Below are positions 34,584 through 43,100 of a DNA stretch of 59,793 bases, piece by piece. Each line of letters opens with the position of its first letter. The stretch's first letter is position 1. Both the position numbers and the translations under genes were made by a program. The notes below the pieces were generated by a model that had not been told where the DNA came from, made no database searches, and saw only the letters and a program-made list of their open reading frames with translations. The stretch comes from Bacteroidetes bacterium GWA2_32_17. Its GTDB lineage: Bacteria; Bacteroidota; Bacteroidia; Bacteroidales; GWA2-32-17. Location of the stretch: NCBI GenBank assembly GCA_001769035.1, contig MENF01000191.1, positions 1-59,793 of the forward strand. The letters run 5' to 3'.

Positions 34584-34696
34584 CAAAAGTAAAACTCAAA
34601 TCTGTTGAGATTCTGTATTTTTGTATATAATACAGTAACAATCATTATGTTATAAAGCAGTTTTTATGTTGTTATTTTATGTTATACGACATAAAA
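34584..34696 (-). promoter_or_regulatory. Haem lipoprotein promoter with tandem CAGAAT element and dyad
   Basis: On the minus strand, -7 box TACTTTTG is at 34584-34591. CAGAAT and CAGATT lie 11 bp apart (plus-strand 34599-34604 and 34610-34615), again ending exactly 7 bp before the -7 box. A dyad TTTTATGT-N6-ACATAAAA is at 34675-34696. The element order matches the cytochrome promoter. Confidence 0.7.
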
Positions 34697-34715
34697 TTAA
34701 CACAAAGAATTAATC

Positions 34716-35981
34716 TCAATTAACTGGAAAAATTAGTTTTATTTCATGGTACCCATTCTCATAACAATATGTAATTTTCATTTGATAAAGATCTGTAATC
34801 TTTTTAACTATTGTAAGACCCAGCCCAAGCGAATCTGATTTCGATTTATCTTTAAAAAAACGATTAAATAATGTTTCCGGTATAACTGAAAGCATTGAAC
34901 CCGTATTACTAATTACCAATTCCTGTTTAGATAATTTAATTGAAATCGCTCCTCCTTCTATGTTATGTTTTATTGCATTATTAAGTAGGTTTGAAATTAG
35001 TATGTCTGCCAGTGCAGAATTTATTCTAATAATTGGCTTCTGAATAAAAGATGTTGATAGTTTAATATTTTTGAGAGAAATTAATTCTTCAAAATTTAAA
35101 AGATGCTTTTCAATGTATTCCTGCACATCAATATTTTCATTTTCCTGAAATTGTTTATTTTCAATTTTTGTAATTAAAAGCAAGGTATAATTGAGCGTTG
35201 AAAGACGGCGAACCGCATCTATTATTATTAATAAAGATTTGGTTTGTACTTCGCTAATAGTATTTGATTGTAATAGTAATTCGCATTTTGCTTTAATAAC
35301 CGCAAGAGGTGTTTGTATTTCGTGTGAAGCATTTTCGATAAATTCCTTTTGATGCTTATAATCATTCCGTGCTTTATTTGTCATTGCCAATAATTCGTTT
35401 TTAAGTTGTATAAATTCAAATGTTTTGGGATTGCCGATATCTAATGGTTTATTTTTAGTAATATCAAAATTTTGCAACTTATGAAGCATATTGTAAAAAG
35501 GTTTAAATGTTACTTGTGAAATAAAAATATTTAATACAAATAAAGCCAATAACAGAAAAAGAATCAACAATAAAATAAATGTCAGGATGCCTTTAATTAA
35601 ATCTTCTATTTCAAAAAAAGATTTTAATAATTGAATTTTTACAAACTGATTGTCTATTTCATAAGTAAACGTTAAAGCCCTGTATGGTACATATTCACTT
35701 TTGAGTTCATTATACAACATTGTGTCTTTAAGAATATTTATATTCTTATTATTTGATGTTGAGCTGATTATTACTTTTACATCATAAATATTATTAAAGT
35801 TAGGCAATGTATTCTCTTTTTTAATATGTTCTATAATTTTCCCCTTTTTAAATACTAATACTTCGTCTATTTCCCGGTTAATTTCTATACGAACAAGAAA
35901 ATAAAAAATTATACTACCGGCAGTATATACGATAATTGAAGAAATTAAAAAATAAATACTTGTTTTAAAAAGAAGTTTCAT
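34716..35981 (-). CDS. Sensor histidine kinase
   Basis: A 421-residue transmembrane histidine kinase. Transmembrane helices are at about 8-30 and 130-155, with a roughly 100-residue periplasmic sensor between them that has no family I can name. The H-box is EFIENASHEIQTPLAVIKAK with His220. The ATPase part has the N-box ISNLLNNAIKHN, a G1 box of the NTG type and the G2 box SLGLGLTIVKK. It is encoded after the response regulator on the same strand, separated by a leader repeat. It is next to two haem c genes, which suggests the pair reports on a redox or donor signal, though this is inference. Confidence 0.92.
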   Translation of the reverse strand: MKLLFKTSIYFLISSIIVYTAGSIIFYFLVRIEINREIDEVLVFKKGKIIEHIKKENTLPNFNNIYDVKVIISSTSNNKNINILKDTMLYNELKSEYVPYRALTFTYEIDNQFVKIQLLKSFFEIEDLIKGILTFILLLILFLLLALFVLNIFISQVTFKPFYNMLHKLQNFDITKNKPLDIGNPKTFEFIQLKNELLAMTNKARNDYKHQKEFIENASHEIQTPLAVIKAKCELLLQSNTISEVQTKSLLIIIDAVRRLSTLNYTLLLITKIENKQFQENENIDVQEYIEKHLLNFEELISLKNIKLSTSFIQKPIIRINSALADILISNLLNNAIKHNIEGGAISIKLSKQELVISNTGSMLSVIPETLFNRFFKDKSKSDSLGLGLTIVKKITDLYQMKITYCYENGYHEIKLIFPVN

Positions 35982-36170
35982 CTGTTTTTTTATTTTCTAA
36001 TTTATTGATTTTCATTATTTTATGTTTTTATATTTTTCAGATTGAATAAGATTGATTTAGATTGATAGGATTGAAAGCGTTTCAACCTTTTCAATCTTGT
36101 TTTCTCAATCTTTTCAATCTTTTTTCAATCTCATCCCTTAACCTCATTTCTTAACCTCAACCTTAAATAT
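35982..36170 (-). repeat. Modular leader repeat before the histidine kinase gene
   Basis: Read toward the kinase gene: GGTTGAGGTTAAG words, AAGATTGA words, TTGAAACGCTTTCAA centre, TCAATCTT words, CTGAAAAATATAA, AATCAATAAATT block, then the ATG. The hairpin part (36045-36130) is nearly identical to 42955-43065. Confidence 0.75.
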
Positions 36171-36250
36171 GAACATTCCCTTCCCGACAAGTCATGACAA
36201 GTTGTGTGTCTTTTATAGTCTCCGATAAATCGGAGCAAGCAATGGAAGTT

Positions 36251-36931
36251 TCATATCGAATCAGTAAATTTATATCCTATACCATACACAGTTTTTATAT
36301 AGTCGTTGCCTCCAAGAACGATAATTTTTTTACGAAGATTTTTGATGTGAGAATAAATAAAGTCGAACGAATTTGCCATATCCATTTCATCGCCCCACAG
36401 ATGCTCTGCTATAGATTCCTTTGTAACAAATCTATCTTTGTTTGACATGAAGTAAACCAGCAGGTTATATTCTTTTTTTGTTAGAATTAATTCTGTTTCA
36501 TTAATTACAACTTTTAACTGGTCGGGAAAAACTTTAATTTCATTAAAAATTATTTCGTTTTTACCATTAAAATTTCTGCGGCGTATTATTGATTTTATAC
36601 GTGCATTTAATTCTGAAATATTAAAAGGTTTTGTAAGATAATCATCAGCACCAATTTCAAGACCTATTATTTTATCATCCAATGATTTTTTTGCAGAAAT
36701 TATTATTATTCCAGTTGCCTTATTAGTTGACTTTAGTTTTTTAATAATATCAAGACCATTGCCATCGGGAAGCATAATGTCCACAACAATGCAGTCGTAA
36801 TTATAAAGATTAATTTTCTCAAGTGCCATTTCAAATGTAGTACAGGTTTCGCAAACATACCCGTCAAGTATTAAATAATCAATTATACTACTCGAAAGAT
36901 TTTCCTCGTCTTCTATCAAGAGAATTTTCAT
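36251..36931 (-). CDS. OmpR/PhoB-type response regulator
   Basis: A 226-residue response regulator. The receiver domain has acidic residues at 8-9, phosphoacceptor Asp51 (YDCIVVDIMLPDG), and the switch Lys in DDYLTKPFN. The C-terminal winged-helix DNA-binding domain includes LTKKEYNLLVYFMSN and KNLRKKI and ends VYGIGYKFTDSI. It precedes the kinase gene, with which it forms a two-component system. OmpR/PhoB regulators bind direct repeats about 11 bp apart; just such repeats lie in the promoters of the two haem c genes downstream, making those genes likely targets. Confidence 0.95.
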   Translation of the reverse strand: MKILLIEDEENLSSSIIDYLILDGYVCETCTTFEMALEKINLYNYDCIVVDIMLPDGNGLDIIKKLKSTNKATGIIIISAKKSLDDKIIGLEIGADDYLTKPFNISELNARIKSIIRRRNFNGKNEIIFNEIKVFPDQLKVVINETELILTKKEYNLLVYFMSNKDRFVTKESIAEHLWGDEMDMANSFDFIYSHIKNLRKKIIVLGGNDYIKTVYGIGYKFTDSI

Positions 36932-36964
36932 AATAATTAAGTGTATTAAGTATTAAGTACAATG

Positions 36965-37105
36965 AACAATAATAACAATGGTCACACAATAGTTAATACA
37001 ATGGTCACACAATTGTTTTCTAACTATACTACAAATGCTGACAATCGTATGACCATGTATGACAATCGTATGACCATGTATGAAAAAGTATGACCATGTA
37101 TGACA
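36965..37105. repeat. Helically phased word array, copy 3
   Basis: GTATGA words start at 37047, 37057, 37068, 37078, 37088 and 37098 (10-11 bp apart), preceded by AACAATGGTCACACAATAG blocks. The block order is that of copies 1 and 2, but the array is inverted relative to the adjacent minus-strand regulator gene. Confidence 0.8.
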
Positions 37106-37162
37106 ATAAAACAATTGAACAATAGAACAGTGAATTTAGAACTTTTTTGAACCATGAACTTT

Positions 37163-38350
37163 TTAAACTCTTATACCTATTATTAATATATCATCAACTT
37201 GTTCTTCCTGACCTTTCCAATCTAAAAATTTTTTCTTTATAAGTTCTTTCTGCTTATCAACCAATTCATTGCTAACGCTAACTAATGTATCTTCGAGTTG
37301 TTTGTATTTGAATTTTTTACCTTTTGGACCGCCAAACTGGTCGGCATAACCATCAGAAAAGAGATAAACCATATCATTTTTACTAACAGGCAAGCCATTA
37401 TTTGTATATACATCTGCCACTTCATCTTCGTTAACCCCAATAGGAAATTTATCAGCTTTAACTTCACTTAAAACATTATTATGTACATAATATATTGAAT
37501 TATATGCTCCTGCATATTCAACTGTACGCATTTGATTATCAATACATACAAGCGATAAATCCATTCCATCTTTAACACCGCTTTCGTTGTGTGCCTGACG
37601 TAAAATTTCGGTAACACCAACATCAAGAAAACTTAATATTTCGGAAGGTTTTGTAATTCGGTTAATTTTAACTGCCTGATTTAATAAATTATAACCAATA
37701 ACCGACATCATTGCTCCGGGTACACCGTGCCCTGTACAATCAACAGCTGCAACAATTGTATAACCTGAAATTTGCTCTACAAAATAGAAATCGCCACTTA
37801 CAACATCTTTAGGTATATATAAAATGAAACTGTTTGGAAGACATTTTTTAATATAATTATCGGGCGGTAACAAAGCACACTGAATTCTGTAAGCATATTG
37901 AATACTTTGAGTTAATTCTTTCTTCTGATGTGAAATTGTTTCCATTTGCGACATAACGGTATCGCGTTGTGCTTCAATCTCATCACGTTGCGAAATAATT
38001 TCATCGCGTTGAGTTTCAATTTCTTCTTTGTGTAGTATTAAATGCTGCTCACGGGTTTCAATAACATTTTTTTGTTCTTCAATAAGTTTATATTGAGCTT
38101 TAATAAATTTATCCCAATAAAATATTCCTTCAACAACGAGCCAAATTAAAAAAAACAAAAAGGTTAATACAACATAATCTGAAAACAGTTTCCTAATAAA
38201 AGAAGCATTTACAGGAGAACTTTCGGGTGGAAAGAAAAAAAAGTAAACTATTGCAATTACAAAAAAAGCAAAGAAAAGGGAATATCCTGCAACAAATTGT
38301 TTGCGAGTCAAAGAAAGAATCCCATATATTTTTATTTTAATTTCGTTCAT
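37163..38350 (-). CDS. Membrane SpoIIE-type PP2C phosphatase with coiled coil
   Basis: A 395-residue protein with two transmembrane helices (about 18-37 and 58-78), a coiled coil made of repeated 11-residue units (EIETQRDEIISQRDEIEAQRD, about 105-145), and a C-terminal SpoIIE-type phosphatase (RIQCALLP, DVVSGDFYF, AAVDCTGHGVPGAMMS, KDGMDLSLV, LFSDGYADQFGG). The metal-binding Asp residues are present. A longer TTG start at 38377 is rejected because those bases are the promoter box TACTTTTG; the ATG at 38350 is used. It is upstream of the two-component genes on the same strand but separated from them by array copy 3. A partner is not in the window except possibly the SiaC-like protein. Confidence 0.88.
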   Translation of the reverse strand: MNEIKIKIYGILSLTRKQFVAGYSLFFAFFVIAIVYFFFFPPESSPVNASFIRKLFSDYVVLTFLFFLIWLVVEGIFYWDKFIKAQYKLIEEQKNVIETREQHLILHKEEIETQRDEIISQRDEIEAQRDTVMSQMETISHQKKELTQSIQYAYRIQCALLPPDNYIKKCLPNSFILYIPKDVVSGDFYFVEQISGYTIVAAVDCTGHGVPGAMMSVIGYNLLNQAVKINRITKPSEILSFLDVGVTEILRQAHNESGVKDGMDLSLVCIDNQMRTVEYAGAYNSIYYVHNNVLSEVKADKFPIGVNEDEVADVYTNNGLPVSKNDMVYLFSDGYADQFGGPKGKKFKYKQLEDTLVSVSNELVDKQKELIKKKFLDWKGQEEQVDDILIIGIRV

Positions 38351-38374
38351 TACAAAAAGTATTAAATATATAAG

Positions 38375-38382
38375 CAAAAGTA
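38375..38382 (-). promoter_or_regulatory. Promoter -7 box of the 37163-38350 phosphatase gene
   Basis: On the minus strand the sequence is TACTTTTG, 24 bp before the ATG at 38350. It includes the TTG that could be mistaken for a start codon at 38377. Confidence 0.65.
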
Positions 38383-38501
38383 AAAATGATTTTGCTTAAA
38401 AGCTAAATAAATTTAAGAAATAAAAATAAATTATTAATACATTTTAAATAAAAAAATATGTACTTTTAAAACCTTAAATTTAAAAATTAAAATATTAAGA
38501 A

Positions 38502-39962
38502 ATGGGAAAGTTAAATCATTTGAAACCTACGCAAGTATGGGAGAATTTTGAGGCATTATGTAATATACCTCGTCCTTCAAAAAAAGAAGAAAAAGTAATA
38601 AAATTTATGAAAGAGTTTGGCGAAAAACTCGGTTTAAAAACAATTGTTGACGAAGTTGGCAATGTAATTATTAAAAAACCAGCCACAAAAGGTATGGAAA
38701 ACAGGCTAGGAATAATTTTACAGGGACATATTGATATGGTACCCCAAAAAAATAGTGATAAAGTTCACGATTTCGAAAAAGACCCTATTGTTCCTTGGGT
38801 CGATGGCGATTGGGTTAAAGCTACCGGAACAACTTTAGGTGCCGATAATGGTTTAGGAGTATCAGCTACAATGGCAATTTTGCAATCAAAAGATATTGCA
38901 CACGGTCCAATTGAAGCACTTTTAACTATTGACGAAGAAACAGGAATGACAGGTGCTTTTGGTTTAAAATCTGGAGTATTAGATGGTGATATTTTATTAA
39001 ATCTTGATTCGGAAGATGAAGGCGAACTTTATGTTGGCTGTGCCGGTGGCATTGATGCTTCAATAAAATTTAATTACAAAGAAGAAGAAGTTTCAGTAAA
39101 TCATACAGCATATAAACTTTTGTTAACTGGCTTAAAAGGCGGTCATTCAGGATTAGAAATTATTCTTTACAGAGGAAATTCAAATAAATTGATGAACAGA
39201 TTTTTAAAATTTGCAAGCAAAAAATTTAACGTTAGAATTTCATCAATTGAGGGCGGAAGTTTACGAAATGCTATTCCACGCGAATCTTTTGTTACCGTTG
39301 TAGTACCAAATAACAATGAAGCTGAGTTTTTAATAGCAGTTTCAAACTACGAAAAAATTTACAGAAAAGAATTTTCCGATTGCGACCCTGATATAAAATT
39401 AGTTGCAGAAAAAACCTCTGCACCAAATTCTGTTATTGATTTAAAAACGCAAAACGAATTAATTAACACAATTTACTCATGCCCCAATGGAGTAATTCGC
39501 ATGAGTGATTCAATGAAGGGGATGGTAGAAACATCAACAAATTTGGCAATTGTAAAATCGAATAATGGAACGATATTAATTGCTTGTTTATTAAGAAGTT
39601 CTGTTGATTCAGCAAAAGACGATTTAGTAGAAGCAATTCATAGCAATTTTGCTTTATCAAGTGCAAATATTAAATTTGAAGGTGGTTATCCTGGCTGGAA
39701 ACCAAATATGAATTCGGCAATTTTAAAAACCGCTGGCGAAGTTTATCAAAAGAAATTTGGTAAAGTTCCTGAAGTTAAAGCTATTCATGCAGGTTTAGAG
39801 TGCGGTTTGTTAGGCGGAGTTTATCCTAATTTAGACATGCTTTCATTTGGTCCAACAATTAGGTATCCTCATTCTCCGGATGAAAAAGCATTAATACCTT
39901 CGGTTCAAAAGTTCTGGGACTTTTTAGTTGAAGTAATAAAAAATGCACCTTTAAAAAAATAA
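38502..39962 (+). CDS. pepD: Aminoacyl-histidine dipeptidase (M20 family)
   Basis: A 486-residue cytosolic M20-family metallopeptidase that splits Xaa-His and other dipeptides. The zinc-binding and catalytic motifs are GHIDMVPQK, the bridging Asp in TLGADNGLG, the general-base DEETGMTG, SLD-like NLDSEDEG and a C-terminal His in AIHAGLECGLL. The inserted dimerisation domain lies at about 185-390 (LLLTGLKGGHSGLEI at its start). Length is normal. It stands alone with a terminator at 39977-40028. Confidence 0.93.
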   Translation: MGKLNHLKPTQVWENFEALCNIPRPSKKEEKVIKFMKEFGEKLGLKTIVDEVGNVIIKKPATKGMENRLGIILQGHIDMVPQKNSDKVHDFEKDPIVPWVDGDWVKATGTTLGADNGLGVSATMAILQSKDIAHGPIEALLTIDEETGMTGAFGLKSGVLDGDILLNLDSEDEGELYVGCAGGIDASIKFNYKEEEVSVNHTAYKLLLTGLKGGHSGLEIILYRGNSNKLMNRFLKFASKKFNVRISSIEGGSLRNAIPRESFVTVVVPNNNEAEFLIAVSNYEKIYRKEFSDCDPDIKLVAEKTSAPNSVIDLKTQNELINTIYSCPNGVIRMSDSMKGMVETSTNLAIVKSNNGTILIACLLRSSVDSAKDDLVEAIHSNFALSSANIKFEGGYPGWKPNMNSAILKTAGEVYQKKFGKVPEVKAIHAGLECGLLGGVYPNLDMLSFGPTIRYPHSPDEKALIPSVQKFWDFLVEVIKNAPLKK

Positions 39963-39976
39963 TTATATAACATATT

Positions 39977-40028
39977 ATCCATATAAGTAATTTATATTTA
40001 ATAATTTACTATATGGATTTTTTTTATT
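39977..40028 (+). terminator. Terminator after pepD
   Basis: ATCCATATAAGTAA pairs with TTACTATATGGAT around an AT-rich loop and is followed by a long T run, 15 bp after the stop codon. Confidence 0.75.
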
Positions 40029-40105
40029 TTTTTATTTTTTTGATATAACTACATTTTTTATAGATAAAAAAATAAACTAAAATGTTTAGTAGTGGATATT
40101 TTTTA

Positions 40106-40113
40106 TAGCTTTG
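40106..40113 (+). promoter_or_regulatory. Promoter -7 box of the MFS gene
   Basis: TAGCTTTG matches TAnnTTTG, 60 bp before the ATG at 40173. Confidence 0.6.
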
Positions 40114-40172
40114 CCAAGTTTTTTAAATAGGTTCTTACAAAAGTTTAAAAAAATATTATACCTTTAAATTAT

Positions 40173-41588
40173 ATGGTTGAGAAAATTCAGAAAAAATTAA
40201 GAGACAGTAAAGCAGCTCGTTGGACAGCTTTGGCTTTAGTAGCATTTACAATGCTATGCGGTTATTATTTAACTGATGTAATGGCTCCGTTAAAAGGATT
40301 GCTTGAGAATCAATTAAGCTGGAACAGTTCAGAATATGGCTTCTTTACAAGTGCTTACGGATGGTTTAATGTTTTTTTATTCATGCTTATTATTGGCGGA
40401 ATTATTCTTGATAAAATGGGCATTCGTTTTACAGGTTTAATGGCAGCAATTATAATGGTAATAGGAGCAGGTTTAAAATACTATGCTATTTCTACACATT
40501 CTTTTGACGGAGTTAACTGGCATATTTTATGGTTCGACATGAAAGCTCAGGTTATGCTTGCTGCTGTTGGCTTTGCTATTTTTGGTGTAGGAATCGAAAT
40601 AGCCGGAGTTACCGTTTCAAAAACTATAGTGAAATGGTTTAAAGGGAAAGAAATGGCACTTGCTATGGGACTCGAAATGGCAACTGCTCGTATTGGTACT
40701 GCTCTTGCACTCTCAATCTCGGTACCAATAGCTAATATCCGTGGTCCTGTTTCAGATCCTGTATTAATATCTTTAATTATGCTTTGTATAGGACTTATTG
40801 CCTTCTTAATGTACTCATTTATGGACACAAAACTCGATAAAGAACAAGCCGAATATAACCGCATTAATAATGTTGTAGATAATGAAGAAGCTTTTCGTAT
40901 ATCCGATTTATTTAAAATTGTAACCAATAAAGGTTGGTGGTATATTGCTCTTTTATGTGTTCTTTTCTATTCAGCAGTATTCCCATTCCTTAAATATGCT
41001 ACTGATTTAATGGTTCAAAAATTTGGTGTTGATCAGGAATGGGCAGGAATAATTCCGGCAATGCTACCTTTTGGAACAATTATTCTTACGCCTTTCTTTG
41101 GTAATTTGTACGATAAAAAAGGTAAAGGTGCAACTATAATGATTATTGGTTCAATAATGTTAATTTTTGTTCATTTAATTTTTTCAATTCCGTTTATTAA
41201 CCAGTGGTTTATAGCTATTTTATTGATAATAGTATTAGGAGTAGCTTTCTCACTTGTTCCATCAGCTATGTGGCCATCGGTACCAAAAATTATTCCCGAA
41301 AAGCAATTAGGAACTGCTTATTCACTTATTTTTTGGGTTCAAAACTGGGGATTAATGGGAGTTCCTTATTTAATTGGTTGGGTACTCGAAACATATTGTA
41401 AAACTGGTGGCGGCATATATAAAGTAGTAAATGGTGTGAATGTATCTGTAATCCAAAGATACGATTATACTATACCAATGTTAATATTTACTGGTTTTGG
41501 AGTTTTAGCTCTTATATTTACGTTATTGTTAAAAGCCGAAGACAAAAAGAAAGGATACGGTTTAGAATTACCAAATATTAAAAAATAA
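40173..41588 (+). CDS. Major facilitator superfamily transporter
   Basis: A 471-residue inner-membrane transporter with about 12 hydrophobic helices. The first pair of helices has TALALVAFTMLCGYYLTDVM, and the loop between helices 2 and 3 carries the MFS pattern GGIILDKMGIRFTG. The second half repeats it (GNLYDKKGKGATIM). The large loop between halves (MDTKLDKEQAEYNRINN...) is typical. The substrate cannot be told. It follows pepD, which releases dipeptide products, but it has its own promoter after a strong terminator, so a shared role is speculative. Confidence 0.88.
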   Translation: MVEKIQKKLRDSKAARWTALALVAFTMLCGYYLTDVMAPLKGLLENQLSWNSSEYGFFTSAYGWFNVFLFMLIIGGIILDKMGIRFTGLMAAIIMVIGAGLKYYAISTHSFDGVNWHILWFDMKAQVMLAAVGFAIFGVGIEIAGVTVSKTIVKWFKGKEMALAMGLEMATARIGTALALSISVPIANIRGPVSDPVLISLIMLCIGLIAFLMYSFMDTKLDKEQAEYNRINNVVDNEEAFRISDLFKIVTNKGWWYIALLCVLFYSAVFPFLKYATDLMVQKFGVDQEWAGIIPAMLPFGTIILTPFFGNLYDKKGKGATIMIIGSIMLIFVHLIFSIPFINQWFIAILLIIVLGVAFSLVPSAMWPSVPKIIPEKQLGTAYSLIFWVQNWGLMGVPYLIGWVLETYCKTGGGIYKVVNGVNVSVIQRYDYTIPMLIFTGFGVLALIFTLLLKAEDKKKGYGLELPNIKK

Positions 41589-41600
41589 GGCATCTTTCAA

Positions 41601-41616
41601 ATCCGATATATCGGAT
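41601..41616. other. Perfect 16-bp palindrome between convergent genes
   Basis: ATCCGATATATCGGAT lies between the convergent MFS and DUF3999 genes, enclosed by GGCAT...ATGCC arms. It may be a weak bidirectional terminator, as no long T run follows. Confidence 0.45.
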
Positions 41617-41635
41617 GCTTAATGAAAAATGCCTA

Positions 41636-42898
41636 TTAATTTTGCTCATTTTTTTTTGGCATTTCTTTTATCATTTTAAAACATATATATCCAATAATTA
41701 GAGCTACAAAAGCAATTACAATCCAAATGAAAACAGGATTGTAATAGAATGGTTTTAATTCAGGATTTACAACTTTTTCTATATTTATAACATTGCAAGT
41801 TGTTATTAATGGTAAATCATCGGGAATGCTATCGGCAAAAAAATTAAGGTCGTAAACAGGTGGTTTTAGCTTTTCGTTGCCAAACTTTAGCGAATAAATT
41901 TCTCCTTCGTTTAAATTTGCTGTAATATAATGATTTAACTCATAAGCTTTAACTGCTTTAATTTTTAAAGGTTTGTCATCATAATTCTGAATTATTAAAT
42001 AAAGTTCTTTTGCTGGAAATCCCGAAAAAGTTATAATATTTTCGGAGTTGGAAGTTATTTTAGTTGACTTTATTTCTTCATAATATAACTTCGATTCACC
42101 TTTAACATTGGTAGTTTTAGCCAACGAAATTGTTGCATCTCGAAAATAAAACTCAGGACCTTCAACCTCAAACTGCAACTTGTCTATATATTGTTGTTGA
42201 GCAAAAGAAATTTTCACTATACTTTGTTTTAAGCTATCTGTTTGAGAAATTTTCACATTATTAATTTGTAAATATTTTCCAGTTTCAACCGACCAATCGT
42301 AATATCCGGCTTTTAAAATATTTATTGGATTATCATAATAATCACTAATTAACAATTCATAATATTCATAATTACTTTTGGGAAAATTAAAAACACGTAT
42401 TTCTGAAGTATTATCATCGTTGTAAAATGATTGAAAATAGTAATGCTCTTTTAATGCGAACCAATCTTTTTGATTATCACTCGCATTTAGAGTTAACCAT
42501 TTTCTAACGTCAGCATTTTTTATTACAAGTGAAAAATTTGTTATTACATTTTTTTGGGGATTATGAATTACCAGACGGGTATAATTATATCTGTGTTCTT
42601 TTTTACTTATTTCATATTCTTTAAACATTTGTTTGTATAAAATTGGCTTTTCGGAATATAGTATATAAGGAATATTGTTGCCTGTGCTATCAAATAACCT
42701 AATGTCGCCATAATCCGTTTTTAATTTTCCGGTTATTTCAGAACTTAACAATATTTCGTTAAAACCAGTTTTTATAACTTTTACTGTTTTGCTTTCCCAT
42801 TTAAAATCCTGCGAAAACCCAGATAAAAACAAGAAAGAAACAAATAGAACAATAGTGCTTTTCAACAATATGTTTTGTATGCCAATATTAGTTCTCAT
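41636..42898 (-). CDS. DUF3999-family membrane-anchored exported protein
   Basis: A 420-residue protein with a signal peptide (about 1-30, ending LSGFSQ), a large beta-rich extracytoplasmic region (FKWESKTVKVIKTGFNEILLSSEITGKL... galactose-binding-like in the middle) and one C-terminal transmembrane helix (about 388-408, VFIWIVIAFVALIIGYICF) with a short basic tail. It matches the DUF3999 pattern, and the upstream gene encodes DUF2339, the usual partner of DUF3999, so the two probably form a membrane complex. Function is unknown. A modular leader repeat fills the spacer before its ATG. Confidence 0.8.
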   Translation of the reverse strand: MRTNIGIQNILLKSTIVLFVSFLFLSGFSQDFKWESKTVKVIKTGFNEILLSSEITGKLKTDYGDIRLFDSTGNNIPYILYSEKPILYKQMFKEYEISKKEHRYNYTRLVIHNPQKNVITNFSLVIKNADVRKWLTLNASDNQKDWFALKEHYYFQSFYNDDNTSEIRVFNFPKSNYEYYELLISDYYDNPINILKAGYYDWSVETGKYLQINNVKISQTDSLKQSIVKISFAQQQYIDKLQFEVEGPEFYFRDATISLAKTTNVKGESKLYYEEIKSTKITSNSENIITFSGFPAKELYLIIQNYDDKPLKIKAVKAYELNHYITANLNEGEIYSLKFGNEKLKPPVYDLNFFADSIPDDLPLITTCNVINIEKVVNPELKPFYYNPVFIWIVIAFVALIIGYICFKMIKEMPKKNEQN

Positions 42899-43100
42899 GT
42901 GTTTATATTTTTTATTTTATTGATACTTAATATTATATGCTTTTAATTATTTCAGATTGAATAAGATTGATTTAGATTGATAAGATTGAAAGCGTTTCAA
43001 CCTATTCAATCTTGTTTTCTCAATCTTCTTCAATCTTTTCAATCTTTTTTTCAATCTTATCCCTCAACCTCAACCTTAACCTTAACCTCAACCCTTAACT
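42899..43100 (-). repeat. Modular leader repeat before the DUF3999 gene
   Basis: Read toward the gene: GGTTGAGGTTAAGG words, AAGATTGA words, TTGAAACGCTTTCAA centre, TCAATCTT words, then GTATCAATAAAATAAAAAAT followed by ATAAACAC and the ATG. It differs at about one base from the last 32 bases before the 25396 gene. The hairpin part is nearly identical to that before the histidine kinase. Confidence 0.8.

Noticed and set aside
38351-38377. TTG start nine codons upstream for the second SpoIIE phosphatase
   Set aside because: The TTG is part of the promoter box TACTTTTG on the minus strand; the ATG at 38350 is better.
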